A DNA stretch of 13,628 bases from Syntrophomonadaceae bacterium (GTDB lineage Bacteria > Bacillota > Dethiobacteria > SKNC01), in assembly GCA_003555415.1 (NCBI GenBank), contig PWHX01000097.1:1-13628 (forward strand), given 5' to 3'. Position numbers and translations under genes: made by a program. Shown here in pieces: positions 7,206 to 13,628 of the stretch. Each line of letters begins with the position of its first letter. The first letter of the stretch is position 1. The notes under the pieces are model-generated. The model had not been told where the DNA came from. It worked only from the letters and a program-made list of their open reading frames with translations, and searched no databases.

Positions 7206-8315
7206 TCAAGCTAATTTTATGATATTTACTACCAGTTGTGCAAGGTTTACCAGCTCTGAAATATGTATATACTCTTCCGTGGTATGGGCCTTTTGTGTGC
7301 CGATTCCCAGGTTAACAGAAGGAATACCTACAGCATTAAATATATTGGCATCACTTCCTCCACCACTGGACTTTACTACCGGCTTTACCCCTGTTTCCCA
7401 GGCTGCCCTGACCGCCAGTTTTATGACATATTCATCATTATCCAGGGAAAAAGGAGAATAAATGTTTCTCCAGGTAAAATCTAATTTAGCCCCCCATTTT
7501 GCTGTTACTGCAGCAAATAATTTGCCTATATTAAGGGTATAAAAGTCCAGATTCTCCTGGCATTTACTCCGGACTTCTCCTTTAATATTTACAAAGTCAC
7601 ATACAATATTGGTTGCCCTTCCCCCCTCTATTAAACCTAAATTAGAAGTGGTGTGCTCATCTAACCTGCCCCAATCAATATAAGAAATAGCTTCAGAGGC
7701 AACCTGTATGGCATTAATGCCTTTTTCTACATCGGAACCAGCGTGGGCAGCCTTACCTTTTACCGTTATCCAGGTCTCATTCTGACCGGGAGCCTGATTT
7801 GCAATATTACCCACACGCCCTCCCGCATCCAGGACGTAACCCATTTCTGACTTTAATTCCTTATGATTCAAGTATTTTGAACCAAACAACCCACCCTCTT
7901 CTGCAGAGGTGAAAATTATTTCAATAGGCCCGTGTTCTAAATTGTTTTCCTTGATACAGCGGACAACCTCTAAAATAGCTACTATACCAGCGGCATCATC
8001 AGAACCTAAAACTGTAGTACCGTCACTTTCAATCCTGTTTCCTTTAATAACAGGATTGATATCTTCTCCCGGAGTTACCCTGTCCATATGGGAACATAAA
8101 AGAAGGGGCGTAGCCTCTTTTTTTCCCTTCAGGCGGGCTATGATATTTCCCGCCTCCCCTTGGAAATTATCATGAGACTTGTCTTCAAAGGGTTTTAGAC
8201 CCAGCCCTTCTAATTTGGAAAAAAGCAGGTCAGCCATTTTCCTTTCCTTGAAAGTAAGGCTGTTTACCTTCACCAGTTCCATGAATTCATTTATTATTCT
8301 CTCTTTGTTAACCAT
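7206..8315 (-). CDS. M20 family metallopeptidase, PepT-like
   Basis: Predicted cytosolic two-zinc aminopeptidase or tripeptidase-like enzyme, of the kind often annotated as peptidase T-like or YqjE. The metal and catalytic residues are all present (numbered from the chosen start): H76 and D78 in SHMD, D106 in GSDDAAG, E139-E140 in SAEEGG, D163 in LDAGG and H344 in KAHTTEE. The lid or dimerisation domain with KAAHAG lies in the middle. Length is 369. I chose the ATG at 8313-8315: GGAGG lies five bases upstream, and the in-frame TTG at 8325-8327 overlaps that ribosome-binding site. It is transcribed divergently from gatC with its own promoter, and a hairpin separates it from polA. The exact substrate is not readable; release of amino acids from small peptides is the family role. 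Confidence 0.87.
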   Translation of the reverse strand: MVNKERIINEFMELVKVNSLTFKERKMADLLFSKLEGLGLKPFEDKSHDNFQGEAGNIIARLKGKKEATPLLLCSHMDRVTPGEDINPVIKGNRIESDGTTVLGSDDAAGIVAILEVVRCIKENNLEHGPIEIIFTSAEEGGLFGSKYLNHKELKSEMGYVLDAGGRVGNIANQAPGQNETWITVKGKAAHAGSDVEKGINAIQVASEAISYIDWGRLDEHTTSNLGLIEGGRATNIVCDFVNIKGEVRSKCQENLDFYTLNIGKLFAAVTAKWGAKLDFTWRNIYSPFSLDNDEYVIKLAVRAAWETGVKPVVKSSGGGSDANIFNAVGIPSVNLGIGTQKAHTTEEYIHISELVNLAQLVVNIIKLA

Positions 8316-8350
8316 TATTTCCTCCAATATTCCCTTGAGAAATGAAATCT

Positions 8351-8400
8351 ATAGTATTATTTTTAACTTAGATTAAGTTCAGGGATTTTGTTAATACTAT
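8351..8400. repeat. nested inverted repeats in the peptidase leader
   Basis: ATAGTATTA (8351-8359) is the exact reverse complement of TAATACTAT (8392-8400). Between them AACTTA (8365-8370) pairs with TAAGTT (8374-8379) around GAT. The outer right arm overlaps the -10 box of the predicted leftward promoter, so this could be an operator or a leader structure. No known regulator site was recognised. Confidence 0.4.
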
Positions 8401-8426
8401 TATACTAAATTTAAGATTAAAAACAA
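8399..8426 (-). promoter_or_regulatory. candidate promoter for the M20 peptidase gene
   Basis: On the minus strand TATAAT (complement of 8399-8404) is preceded after 16 bases by TTGTTT (complement of 8421-8426, 3 of 6 matches). Transcription would start near 8392, giving a leader of about 75 bases that holds the inner inverted repeat. The -35 match is weak. Confidence 0.4.
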
Positions 8427-8488
8427 AACACAGGAAAGGTTTTATTACATGATACCTTTGTGCGCATTGTGAAATTTTTAGCAGCTTA

Positions 8489-8518
8489 AATGTCTATATA
8501 TCCAACTAATGTTATAAT
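8489..8518 (+). promoter_or_regulatory. candidate extended -10 promoter for gatCAB
   Basis: TGTTATAAT at 8510-8518 is a perfect extended -10 element. The -35 region (around 8490-8495) is poor, as is common for extended -10 promoters. Transcription would start near 8525, leaving a leader of about 27 bases with the AAAGGAG site before the gatC ATG. The leader is too short for a T-box or riboswitch. Confidence 0.55.
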
Positions 8519-8551
8519 TGTTATGTAGATAAAGAAAAAAGGAGTGAAATT

Positions 8552-8839
8552 ATGACTGTTTCTTTAGAAGAAATAAAAAAAGCAGCCTGGGATGCCAGGT
8601 TAGAATTAACTTCCCGGGAAGAAGAGGTTCTATTGGAAGAAGTTACACAGCTTTTTGAAAAAGCTGCAACTTTTATAAAAAATGCAGAAGGAATTGATCC
8701 CACCTTTTATCCAGTTTCCATAACTTCAGTCATGCGGGAAGATAAAATACAGCCCTCCCTACCTGTTAGTAAAGCTTTATCTAACGCTCCGGATGCGGAT
8801 GATTTTTGTTTCCACGTTCCCAGAATAATTGAAGAATAA
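8552..8839 (+). CDS. gatC: Asp-tRNA(Asn)/Glu-tRNA(Gln) amidotransferase subunit C
   Basis: The small subunit that wraps around GatA and stabilises the GatA-GatB complex. At 95 residues it has normal length. Recognisable features are the N-terminal helical region with ARLEL (15-19), GIDPT (47-51), the conserved MREDK (61-65) and the C-terminal segment ending in FHVPRIIEE. These belt residues pack against GatA, and their conservation suggests that GatC still assembles with the unusual GatA encoded next door. Start is ATG with AAAGGAG upstream. It is first of three genes, 28 bases before gatA. Confidence 0.93.
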   Translation: MTVSLEEIKKAAWDARLELTSREEEVLLEEVTQLFEKAATFIKNAEGIDPTFYPVSITSVMREDKIQPSLPVSKALSNAPDADDFCFHVPRIIEE

Positions 8840-8867
8840 CCATAAGATAAGAAAGGAGGCTTAAACC

Positions 8868-10301
8868 TTGAATTTTTCAAACCTAACTATACAGGAAGTT
8901 AACCACATGTATAAAGAAGGCCAAACAACCTTAAATGAATTAAGCAGCAAATTTTTTGACAGGGCAAAAAATGTACAGGATAAATACAATGCTTTTATCA
9001 CATTAGATTCTGACTACTATAACAATGTTGTAGAAGACATTTCCGAAGAGCTGGGAGAAGATCACTCCCTGGCGGGAATTCCTGCTGTTCTAGGCGATAA
9101 TATCTGCACAAAAAATTTGAGAACCACCTGCGGGTCTAAAATAATGGAAAACTACATATCTCCCTTTAATGCACAGGTGGTAGACAAACTCCTGGAGGCA
9201 GGGGTAATTATATCAGGTAAAGGTAATATAGACGAATTTGGTGCAGGAGATTCAAAGGGATCGTCATATTACGGTCATTCTAAAAACCCCTGGAATGAAA
9301 AAATAACTCCAGGCAACGGCGCAGCTTGCGCTATAGCATCAGGCACAGCCCTTTTTGGCCTGGCTTCCGATGCCAGTGGAAATCTAAGGCAGTCTGCTGC
9401 ATACTGCGGTATTGCAGGCTTAAAGCCTACTTACGGAAGGGTGTCCCGCTACGGACTAATAGATTATGCGCCCTCCCTTGACCAGATTGGCATACTGGCT
9501 AAAAATGCCCGAGATATAGCCCTGGTGTTAGCCTGTACAGCCGGCAAGGACTCCAGAGATGTAACCTCCCTGGATAACCCTGTTCCAAAGTATATAAATG
9601 AAATCCAAGGTCAACTGGAAGGCTTAAAAGTGGGGATAGTTAAAAATTGGGAAGAAGCAGGCAGTTTAGAAAATGAAGTAAAGAAATCATTTCAAAAAGA
9701 AATAGAAACATTAAAGGAAAAAGGTGTAAAGATTATTGAAGTAGACATACCCTCTCTGTTTCACTCCTCAACAGTGACTGCTATTATTGGAGCTGTAGAG
9801 GCTTTTTCCAACCTCGCTAACTTTGATGGCGTTCGTTTCGGCTGCAGAGCTGAATCTAAACATCTCCATGAAATGTACATAAAAACTAGAACTGAAGGTC
9901 TGGGAACATATCTAAAAAGATTCTTAACCTTCGGAGCCATGGCTTCTTCGGAAAAACATTTTAATTCACTTTTCCTAACAGCCCAAAAAATGAGGACAAA
10001 AATAATTAAGGAACTGCAAAAAACCCTGGAGGAAGTTGATATGATCGCCACACCAACTGTTCCTTTCCAGGCACCTTCCCTGGAGTCATCAGGAAAGGAT
10101 GAGGGTATTACCGGTTCTGCTGACGTATTTACTTCAGCAGCAAATTTAGCCGGATTACCTGCAATTTCTATCCCGGTTAATATAGATACCAGTACTCCTA
10201 CAGGTTTTCAGTTAATGGGCAGAACCTTTGAAGAAGGGACCCTTCTCAAAGTACTTCATTCCCTGGAAATAAATAAAAATATTCAATGGCCTACAGTATA
10301 G
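8868..10301 (+). CDS. gatA: amidotransferase subunit A with the amidase catalytic triad missing
   Basis: GatA normally hydrolyses glutamine and passes ammonia to GatB, which amidates Glu-tRNA(Gln) or Asp-tRNA(Asn). This 477-residue protein is full length and clearly GatA: DNICTKNLRTTCGSK (77-91), KPTYGRVSRYGL (186-197), SLDQIG (203-208), NLANFDGVRFG (315-325) and NLAGLPAISIP (426-436) are all conserved. The Ser-cisSer-Lys triad is absent, however. The lysine of the usual IKDN is Gly76 (codon 9093-9095). The PGGSSGGS loop is shortened by three residues to PGNGA (148-152), removing the cis-serine. The nucleophile in the usual DTGGSIRQP is Asn172 (DASGNLRQS). Residues expected to bind the glutamine carboxylate and amino groups, R376 and D419, remain. 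The frame is intact, so this is not ordinary decay. I infer loss of glutaminase activity with retention of a structural or other role. Start is TTG with AAAGGAGG upstream. It lies between gatC and gatB. Confidence 0.93.
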   Translation: MNFSNLTIQEVNHMYKEGQTTLNELSSKFFDRAKNVQDKYNAFITLDSDYYNNVVEDISEELGEDHSLAGIPAVLGDNICTKNLRTTCGSKIMENYISPFNAQVVDKLLEAGVIISGKGNIDEFGAGDSKGSSYYGHSKNPWNEKITPGNGAACAIASGTALFGLASDASGNLRQSAAYCGIAGLKPTYGRVSRYGLIDYAPSLDQIGILAKNARDIALVLACTAGKDSRDVTSLDNPVPKYINEIQGQLEGLKVGIVKNWEEAGSLENEVKKSFQKEIETLKEKGVKIIEVDIPSLFHSSTVTAIIGAVEAFSNLANFDGVRFGCRAESKHLHEMYIKTRTEGLGTYLKRFLTFGAMASSEKHFNSLFLTAQKMRTKIIKELQKTLEEVDMIATPTVPFQAPSLESSGKDEGITGSADVFTSAANLAGLPAISIPVNIDTSTPTGFQLMGRTFEEGTLLKVLHSLEINKNIQWPTV

Positions 10302-10327
10302 TTGAATAGAATCGGAGGTGAAAAACA

Positions 10328-11764
10328 ATGAAGTTTGAGCCTGTAATTGGCCTGGAAATTCATGTTGAGTTGTTAACCAATACTAAAATATTTTGCGGTT
10401 GCAGTACCACCTTTGGAGCAGAACCCAATTCCCAAACCTGCCCTGTCTGTTTAGGTCTGCCCGGTTCCCGCCCTGTTTTAAATAAAAGAGCTGTTGAGTT
10501 TGCTATAAGAGCTGCTCTAGCTTTAAACTGTAACATAGTAGATTACACAACTTTTGACCGAAAAAATTACTTTTATGCCGACCTGCCTAAAGGCTACCAG
10601 ATTTCTCAGTACTTTTATCCCACAGGCACTAACGGCTATGTAGACATTAACGTAAACGGTGAAACAAAAAGAATACGCATTCACCAGCTCCACCTGGAAG
10701 AAGATACAGGAAAACTTCTTCACGTTGGAGATATCCTGGCTTCACCCTACAGCCGGGTAGATTTTAACCGGGCCGGCGTACCTTTGGTTGAAATAGTAAC
10801 GGAGCCGGACATAAAAAATTCGGAAGAAGCCCGACTTTTCCTGCAAAAGCTCAGGACTATACTCCTATACACAGGAATTTCCGACTGTAAAATGGAAGAA
10901 GGCTCTATGCGCTGTGATGCCAACATCAGTATAATGCCCAAAGGCAGCAAAACCTTTGGCAATAAAACAGAATTGAAAAATATGAATTCTTTTCGCAGCG
11001 TACAAAGGGGAATCGAATATGAAATAACCAGGCAGAGTAAAATTTTAAAATCTAACCAGGAAGTAATACCTGAAACAAGACACTGGAACGAAAGCAAAGG
11101 GTCAACTACCGCCATGCGCAGTAAATACTTAGCTTCAGATTACCGCTGTTTTCCTGATCCTAATGTAATCCCCCTGGAAACAGATAAAGATTGGATTGAT
11201 CAGATTAGAGAAGCTCTACCAGAACTACCTGACGAAAAACAAGCAAGGTTTGTAAAAGAATATGGACTGCCGGAATATGATGCCGAAGTACTTACCAGTA
11301 CAAAAGAACTAGCTGATTTCTATGATGAGACGGTAACTCTTTTTAATGAGCCAAAGACAGTCAGTAACTGGTTCATGGGGGAACTAATGGGACTTTTAAA
11401 TAATGAAAAAGTAGAAATAACCCAATGCAAGGTCACACCGCAAAACCTGGCTAACCTGCTTCAACTTATAGATAAAGGAACTATCAGCGGTAAAATAGCT
11501 AAAAACGTTTTTGAGGAAATGTTCAAAGACGGGAAGGATCCTCAGGCTATCGTAGAAGAAAAAGGTCTTATTCAGATAAGCGATACAGCAGAGCTGGAAA
11601 AAGTTGTAGAAGAAGTTGTCGAAGCCAACCCGGGACCAGTAGAAGATTTTAAAGGCGGCAAGAAAAAAGCCTTGGGCTTCCTGGTAGGACAGGTAATGAA
11701 GACAACAAAGGGTAAAGCCAACCCCCAGATGGTTAATAAAATACTGGGAGATAAATTAAAATAG
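10328..11764 (+). CDS. gatB: Asp-tRNA(Asn)/Glu-tRNA(Gln) amidotransferase subunit B
   Basis: The tRNA-binding and kinase subunit: it phosphorylates the misacylated Glu or Asp on the tRNA and replaces phosphate with ammonia. In contrast to GatA its active site looks intact: GLEIHVEL with E10 and H12, LHLEEDTGK (121-129), VDFNRAGVPLVEIVTEPD (144-161) and MEEGSMRCDANIS (189-201). Four zinc ligands C23, C25, C38 and C41 are present. The helical and C-terminal YqeY-like tRNA-binding domains follow, ending in FLVGQVMKTTKGKANP. At 478 residues it has normal length. Small departures are DYRCFPDPN, where DYRYFPEPD is usual, and WNESKG for WDEAKG. Start is ATG with CGGAGGTGA upstream, 26 bases after gatA. 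The transcription unit ends at the hairpin at 11802-11833. Confidence 0.96.
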   Translation: MKFEPVIGLEIHVELLTNTKIFCGCSTTFGAEPNSQTCPVCLGLPGSRPVLNKRAVEFAIRAALALNCNIVDYTTFDRKNYFYADLPKGYQISQYFYPTGTNGYVDINVNGETKRIRIHQLHLEEDTGKLLHVGDILASPYSRVDFNRAGVPLVEIVTEPDIKNSEEARLFLQKLRTILLYTGISDCKMEEGSMRCDANISIMPKGSKTFGNKTELKNMNSFRSVQRGIEYEITRQSKILKSNQEVIPETRHWNESKGSTTAMRSKYLASDYRCFPDPNVIPLETDKDWIDQIREALPELPDEKQARFVKEYGLPEYDAEVLTSTKELADFYDETVTLFNEPKTVSNWFMGELMGLLNNEKVEITQCKVTPQNLANLLQLIDKGTISGKIAKNVFEEMFKDGKDPQAIVEEKGLIQISDTAELEKVVEEVVEANPGPVEDFKGGKKKALGFLVGQVMKTTKGKANPQMVNKILGDKLK

Positions 11765-11767
11765 TTT

Positions 11768-11793
11768 TAATGGCAGCAATTAAACCGCCATTA
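11768..11793 (+). other. small hairpin just after the gatB stop
   Basis: TAATGGC (11768-11774) pairs with GCCATTA (11787-11793), a 7-bp stem with a 12-base loop, four bases past the gatB stop codon. No T-run follows, so it is not a terminator by itself. It precedes the much stronger hairpin at 11802 and may only protect the transcript end. Confidence 0.3.
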
Positions 11794-11801
11794 TCACCCT
11801 A

Positions 11802-11833
11802 AAAGGTTGGGCTTTGTAAAAAGCCCAACCTTT
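11802..11833. terminator. bidirectional terminator between gatB and the fumarase genes
   Basis: AAAGGTTGGGCTTT (11802-11815) pairs perfectly with AAAGCCCAACCTTT (11820-11833), a 14-bp stem closed by a GTAA loop of the GNRA type. It sits between the convergent gatB stop (11764) and fumarase beta stop (11869). Both arms end in runs of T on their own strand, so it can terminate transcription from both sides. Confidence 0.9.
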
Positions 11834-11868
11834 AATTGAAAAATATTTTAAAAATGAATCCATACAGG

Positions 11869-12435
11869 TTATGGATTTTTAATATTTTTTTTATATCGGT
11901 TTTTCCCTTCTTCATACAAATCACTACCGTATATATCGTTAATTACTACAACTGGGAAATCCTGAACTTCTAATTTACGAATAGCCTCCGGACCTAAATC
12001 TTCATAAGCAACCACTTTAGCTGATACTATTTTTTGAGATAAAAGTGCACCGGCACCGCCTACAGCAGCCAGATATACAGCCTTGAATTCTTTTAAAGCT
12101 TCTCTAACCTCTAAGGATCTGCTGCCTTTTCCAATCATCCCTTTTAAGCCTGCCTTTAATAAATGCACAGTATAGACATCCATACGGGAACTGGTAGTAG
12201 GGCCAGCAGACCCAATCACCTTCCCTGGTGGAGCCGGGGTAGGACCTACATAATAAATAACCTGACCTTTTAAGTGCACCGGCAGTTCTTCGCCTCTTTT
12301 TATAGTATCTACCAACCGCTTGTGGGCAGCATCCCGGGCTGTATAAAGGATCCCCGATAACCGCAGTTTTTCTCCGCTCTTCAAACTGCTTATCTCTTCA
12401 TCTTTCAGGGGAAGGGTTATTATTCTTTCGCTCAC
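11869..12435 (-). CDS. class I (Fe-S) fumarate hydratase, beta subunit
   Basis: C-terminal half of the two-subunit Fe-S fumarase that interconverts fumarate and malate in the cytosol. Signature motifs are YYVGPTPAPPGKVIGSAGPTTSSRMD (61-86) and KGMIGKG (98-104), which build the substrate-binding part of the active site with the Fe-S-bearing alpha subunit. At 188 residues it has the usual length. Start is GTG with GGGGGTGA upstream, 15 bases after the alpha stop, so the two are co-transcribed and probably translationally linked. L-tartrate dehydratase beta subunit is a close relative and cannot be fully excluded, but the TCA gene elsewhere in the window makes fumarase more likely. Confidence 0.9.
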   Translation of the reverse strand: MSERIITLPLKDEEISSLKSGEKLRLSGILYTARDAAHKRLVDTIKRGEELPVHLKGQVIYYVGPTPAPPGKVIGSAGPTTSSRMDVYTVHLLKAGLKGMIGKGSRSLEVREALKEFKAVYLAAVGGAGALLSQKIVSAKVVAYEDLGPEAIRKLEVQDFPVVVINDIYGSDLYEEGKNRYKKNIKNP

Positions 12436-12450
12436 TTTTTCACCCCCGCT

Positions 12451-13293
12451 TTAGAGAATCCTTTCTACATGCCTTGAGGCGTGGCAGTTTATATTTACTG
12501 CAACAGGTAAACAAGCAATATGGGTAGAGTAAACCTCTACATGTACAGCCAAAGCAGTAACCCCGCCCCCGAAACCCTGAGGACCTATGCCCAGGTTATT
12601 AACCTGTTCCAGGATTTTCTTTTCCAAATCCCCGTAAAAAAGGTTATGGTGGGGTTTAGCTAAAGGCCTCAAAAGCGCTTTCTTAGCCAAAAAAGCAGAC
12701 CTTTCAAAATTCCCCCCAATACCTACGCCAATTATTAGAGGCGGACAGGGATTAGACCCGGCATTATTGACCGTTTCTACTACAAAATTTATTATTCCCT
12801 CTTCTCCTTCTGCAGGTTTTAGCATTTTGAGGGCACTCATGTTTTCACTTCCCCCACCCTTAGGTGCTACTGTAATTTTTAACCTGTCTCCGGGAACAAT
12901 CTCATAATGTATAACTGCCGGTGTGTTACTGTCGGTATTAACCCGTTTCAGGGGATCTTCCACTATAGATTTTCTTAAATGACCATGGAGGTAACCTTCT
13001 TTAACTCCTTTATTTACTGCTTCCTCCAGGTCGCCTCCAACAACAACAGCCTCCTGTCCCAGTTCCAAAAAAACTAATGCAAAACCTGTATCCTGACAAA
13101 TAGGTATTTCTTCATTTTTAGCTATTTCAGCGTTCATTAACAGCTGTTTTAATACTTCCCGACCAACCTGCGATTCCTCTGCCTCCAGGGATTTTTCTAA
13201 GCTACTAGTAATATCCTTATTTAGAATGTAATTTGCTTCACAACACATCTCGGCTACATTACGAGCTATATCTACTGCGCTTATTTTACGCAA
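12451..13293 (-). CDS. class I (Fe-S) fumarate hydratase, alpha subunit
   Basis: N-terminal half of the two-subunit fumarase, carrying the oxygen-sensitive [4Fe-4S] cluster. The three expected ligands are visible: C66 in ICQDTG, C183 in NPCPP and C270 in NINCHASRH. KGGGSENMS (145-153) and GIGGNFE are family motifs. I chose the TTG at 13291-13293: AGGAG lies eight bases upstream, and the resulting MRKISAVDIA start matches typical alpha subunits at 280 residues. The ATG at 13309-13311 would add six residues but has only A/T sequence upstream and lies across the ribosome-binding site. The beta subunit gene follows after 15 bases and the SH3-protein gene precedes by 30 bases. An Fe-S fumarase fits an anaerobe. 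L-tartrate dehydratase alpha is the main alternative. Confidence 0.9.
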   Translation of the reverse strand: MRKISAVDIARNVAEMCCEANYILNKDITSSLEKSLEAEESQVGREVLKQLLMNAEIAKNEEIPICQDTGFALVFLELGQEAVVVGGDLEEAVNKGVKEGYLHGHLRKSIVEDPLKRVNTDSNTPAVIHYEIVPGDRLKITVAPKGGGSENMSALKMLKPAEGEEGIINFVVETVNNAGSNPCPPLIIGVGIGGNFERSAFLAKKALLRPLAKPHHNLFYGDLEKKILEQVNNLGIGPQGFGGGVTALAVHVEVYSTHIACLPVAVNINCHASRHVERIL

Positions 13294-13323
13294 ACTGTAA
13301 CACTCCTGCATTTTTTTTATTTT

Positions 13324-13628
13324 TTAGATCTCCTCATCTACCTTTTCTTCCTCTAATTTTTCACTATCAGGTTCCGGCAGGTTCTCATCTGTCAACCATC
13401 CTGCAATAAAAGCTTCACTGCCATCCTCTGTTTCCACTTTAATCCAGTGTTCCATGAAAAATACTACTTCCAGTTTTTCTCCAGTATCAACAGAGCCTAC
13501 AATGTCAAACTTTGTCCCGGGCCCAGACCTCAAGTTAACGTTTGAAGCAGTCACCGTAACATGCTTGGAATCTGTTATACCATTTAATGAAATCTCCTCT
13601 TCATCTTCATCTTCATCTTCATCTTCAT
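13324..13628 (-). CDS. SH3-domain (SH3b) protein with acidic tract, 5' end outside the window
   Basis: The frame is open from the right edge to the stop at 13324, about 101 codons, so the gene starts beyond the window and the GTG at 13552-13554 is not its true start. Reading in: an alternating Glu-Asp tract encoded by a six-base repeat, a short linker (ISLNGITDSK), then a bacterial SH3 domain with the hallmark NVNLRSGPGTKFDIVG and a later HWIKV and AGWL, then an acidic tail (EPDSEKLEEEKVDEE). Such domains usually bind peptidoglycan or cell-wall peptides in exported proteins. Whether there is a signal peptide or an enzymatic domain cannot be seen. It is 30 bases upstream of the fumarase alpha gene on the same strand, probably by chance of gene order rather than function. 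Confidence 0.75.
   Translation of the reverse strand, partial: EDEDEDEDEEEISLNGITDSKHVTVTASNVNLRSGPGTKFDIVGSVDTGEKLEVVFFMEHWIKVETEDGSEAFIAGWLTDENLPEPDSEKLEEEKVDEEI
13599..13628 (-). repeat. six-base tandem repeat encoding (Asp-Glu)n, cut by the window edge
   Basis: CTTCAT is repeated five times without error from 13599 to the last base; on the coding strand this reads GAA-GAT, giving alternating Glu and Asp. It continues past the right edge, so the true copy number is unknown. Copy changes would keep the reading frame and only lengthen or shorten the acidic linker. Confidence 0.9.

Noticed and set aside
8313..8327. TTG at 8325-8327 as start of the M20 peptidase
   Set aside because: It lies inside the GGAGG ribosome-binding site that serves the ATG at 8313-8315.
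8316..8551. T-box or riboswitch upstream of gatCAB
   Set aside because: The predicted leader is only about 27 bases, and no T-box sequence or antiterminator structure was found in the interval.
9093..9383. Sequencing error or pseudogene decay as explanation for the missing GatA triad
   Set aside because: Three separate positions changed by whole-codon substitution or an in-frame nine-base deletion, while the frame, length and other motifs are intact; random error or ordinary decay would be expected to leave frameshifts or stops. Drift after recent loss of selection cannot be fully excluded.
10747..11115. 122-codon open frame antisense to gatB
   Set aside because: It is a shadow of the conserved gatB coding sequence with no start signals or recognisable motif.
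13291..13311. ATG at 13309-13311 as start of fumarase alpha
   Set aside because: Only A/T bases lie upstream, and the AGGAG inside this extension serves the TTG at 13291-13293, which gives the typical family N-terminus.
1..13628. Mobile elements, CRISPR arrays, phage genes, tRNA or rRNA genes
   Set aside because: No transposase, integrase, regularly spaced repeats, terminal inverted repeats or RNA gene structure was seen; gene content is housekeeping throughout.

Overview
The window looks like a chromosomal segment of an AT-rich, spore-forming member of the Firmicutes, most likely a Clostridia-class anaerobe. The evidence is a run of polA, mutM, ytaF, coaE and a small lytic transglycosylase, an order I recall from Clostridia-type genomes, together with a YtaF sporulation protein, a two-subunit Fe-S fumarase, GatCAB and strong GGAGG ribosome-binding sites. 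No mobile element, CRISPR array, rRNA or tRNA gene is visible. Every interval between genes is shorter than 300 bases. Eight of the 14 genes with a visible start use TTG or GTG.

Layout, left to right. Positions 1-31 hold the first codons of a minus-strand gene with its own promoter. Next come a small cysteine-rich unknown gene (147-335) and an isocitrate dehydrogenase (456-1457), both minus strand; the dehydrogenase has a strong promoter and a terminator. The minus-strand block from 7106 down to 1558 carries polA, mutM, ytaF, coaE and the transglycosylase: DNA repair, CoA synthesis and envelope or sporulation functions. A separate minus-strand M20 (PepT-like) peptidase gene lies upstream of it, closed off by a hairpin. 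At 8316-8551 two divergent promoters fire: one left into the peptidase gene, one right into gatC-gatA-gatB (8552-11764). A 14-bp hairpin terminator separates gatB from the convergent fumarase genes (beta 11869-12435, alpha 12451-13293). These follow a gene for an SH3-domain protein that runs off the right edge inside a six-base repeat encoding alternating Asp-Glu.

The most notable observation is in gatA. The protein is full length and well conserved along most of its fold, but all three residues of the amidase-signature catalytic triad are missing: the lysine is Gly76, the cis-serine lies in a three-residue deletion near residue 150, and the nucleophilic serine is Asn172. GatB keeps its visible kinase and zinc residues, and GatC is normal. 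This suggests a GatCAB that cannot hydrolyse glutamine. It would then depend on free ammonia, a second GatA or an unknown ammonia-producing partner, or have another role.

How the genes fit together: icd and the fumarase serve the TCA cycle and related carboxylate metabolism; GatCAB makes Gln-tRNA(Gln) and/or Asn-tRNA(Asn); the polA block is housekeeping. All functions are inferred from sequence motifs read by eye; no database search was run.
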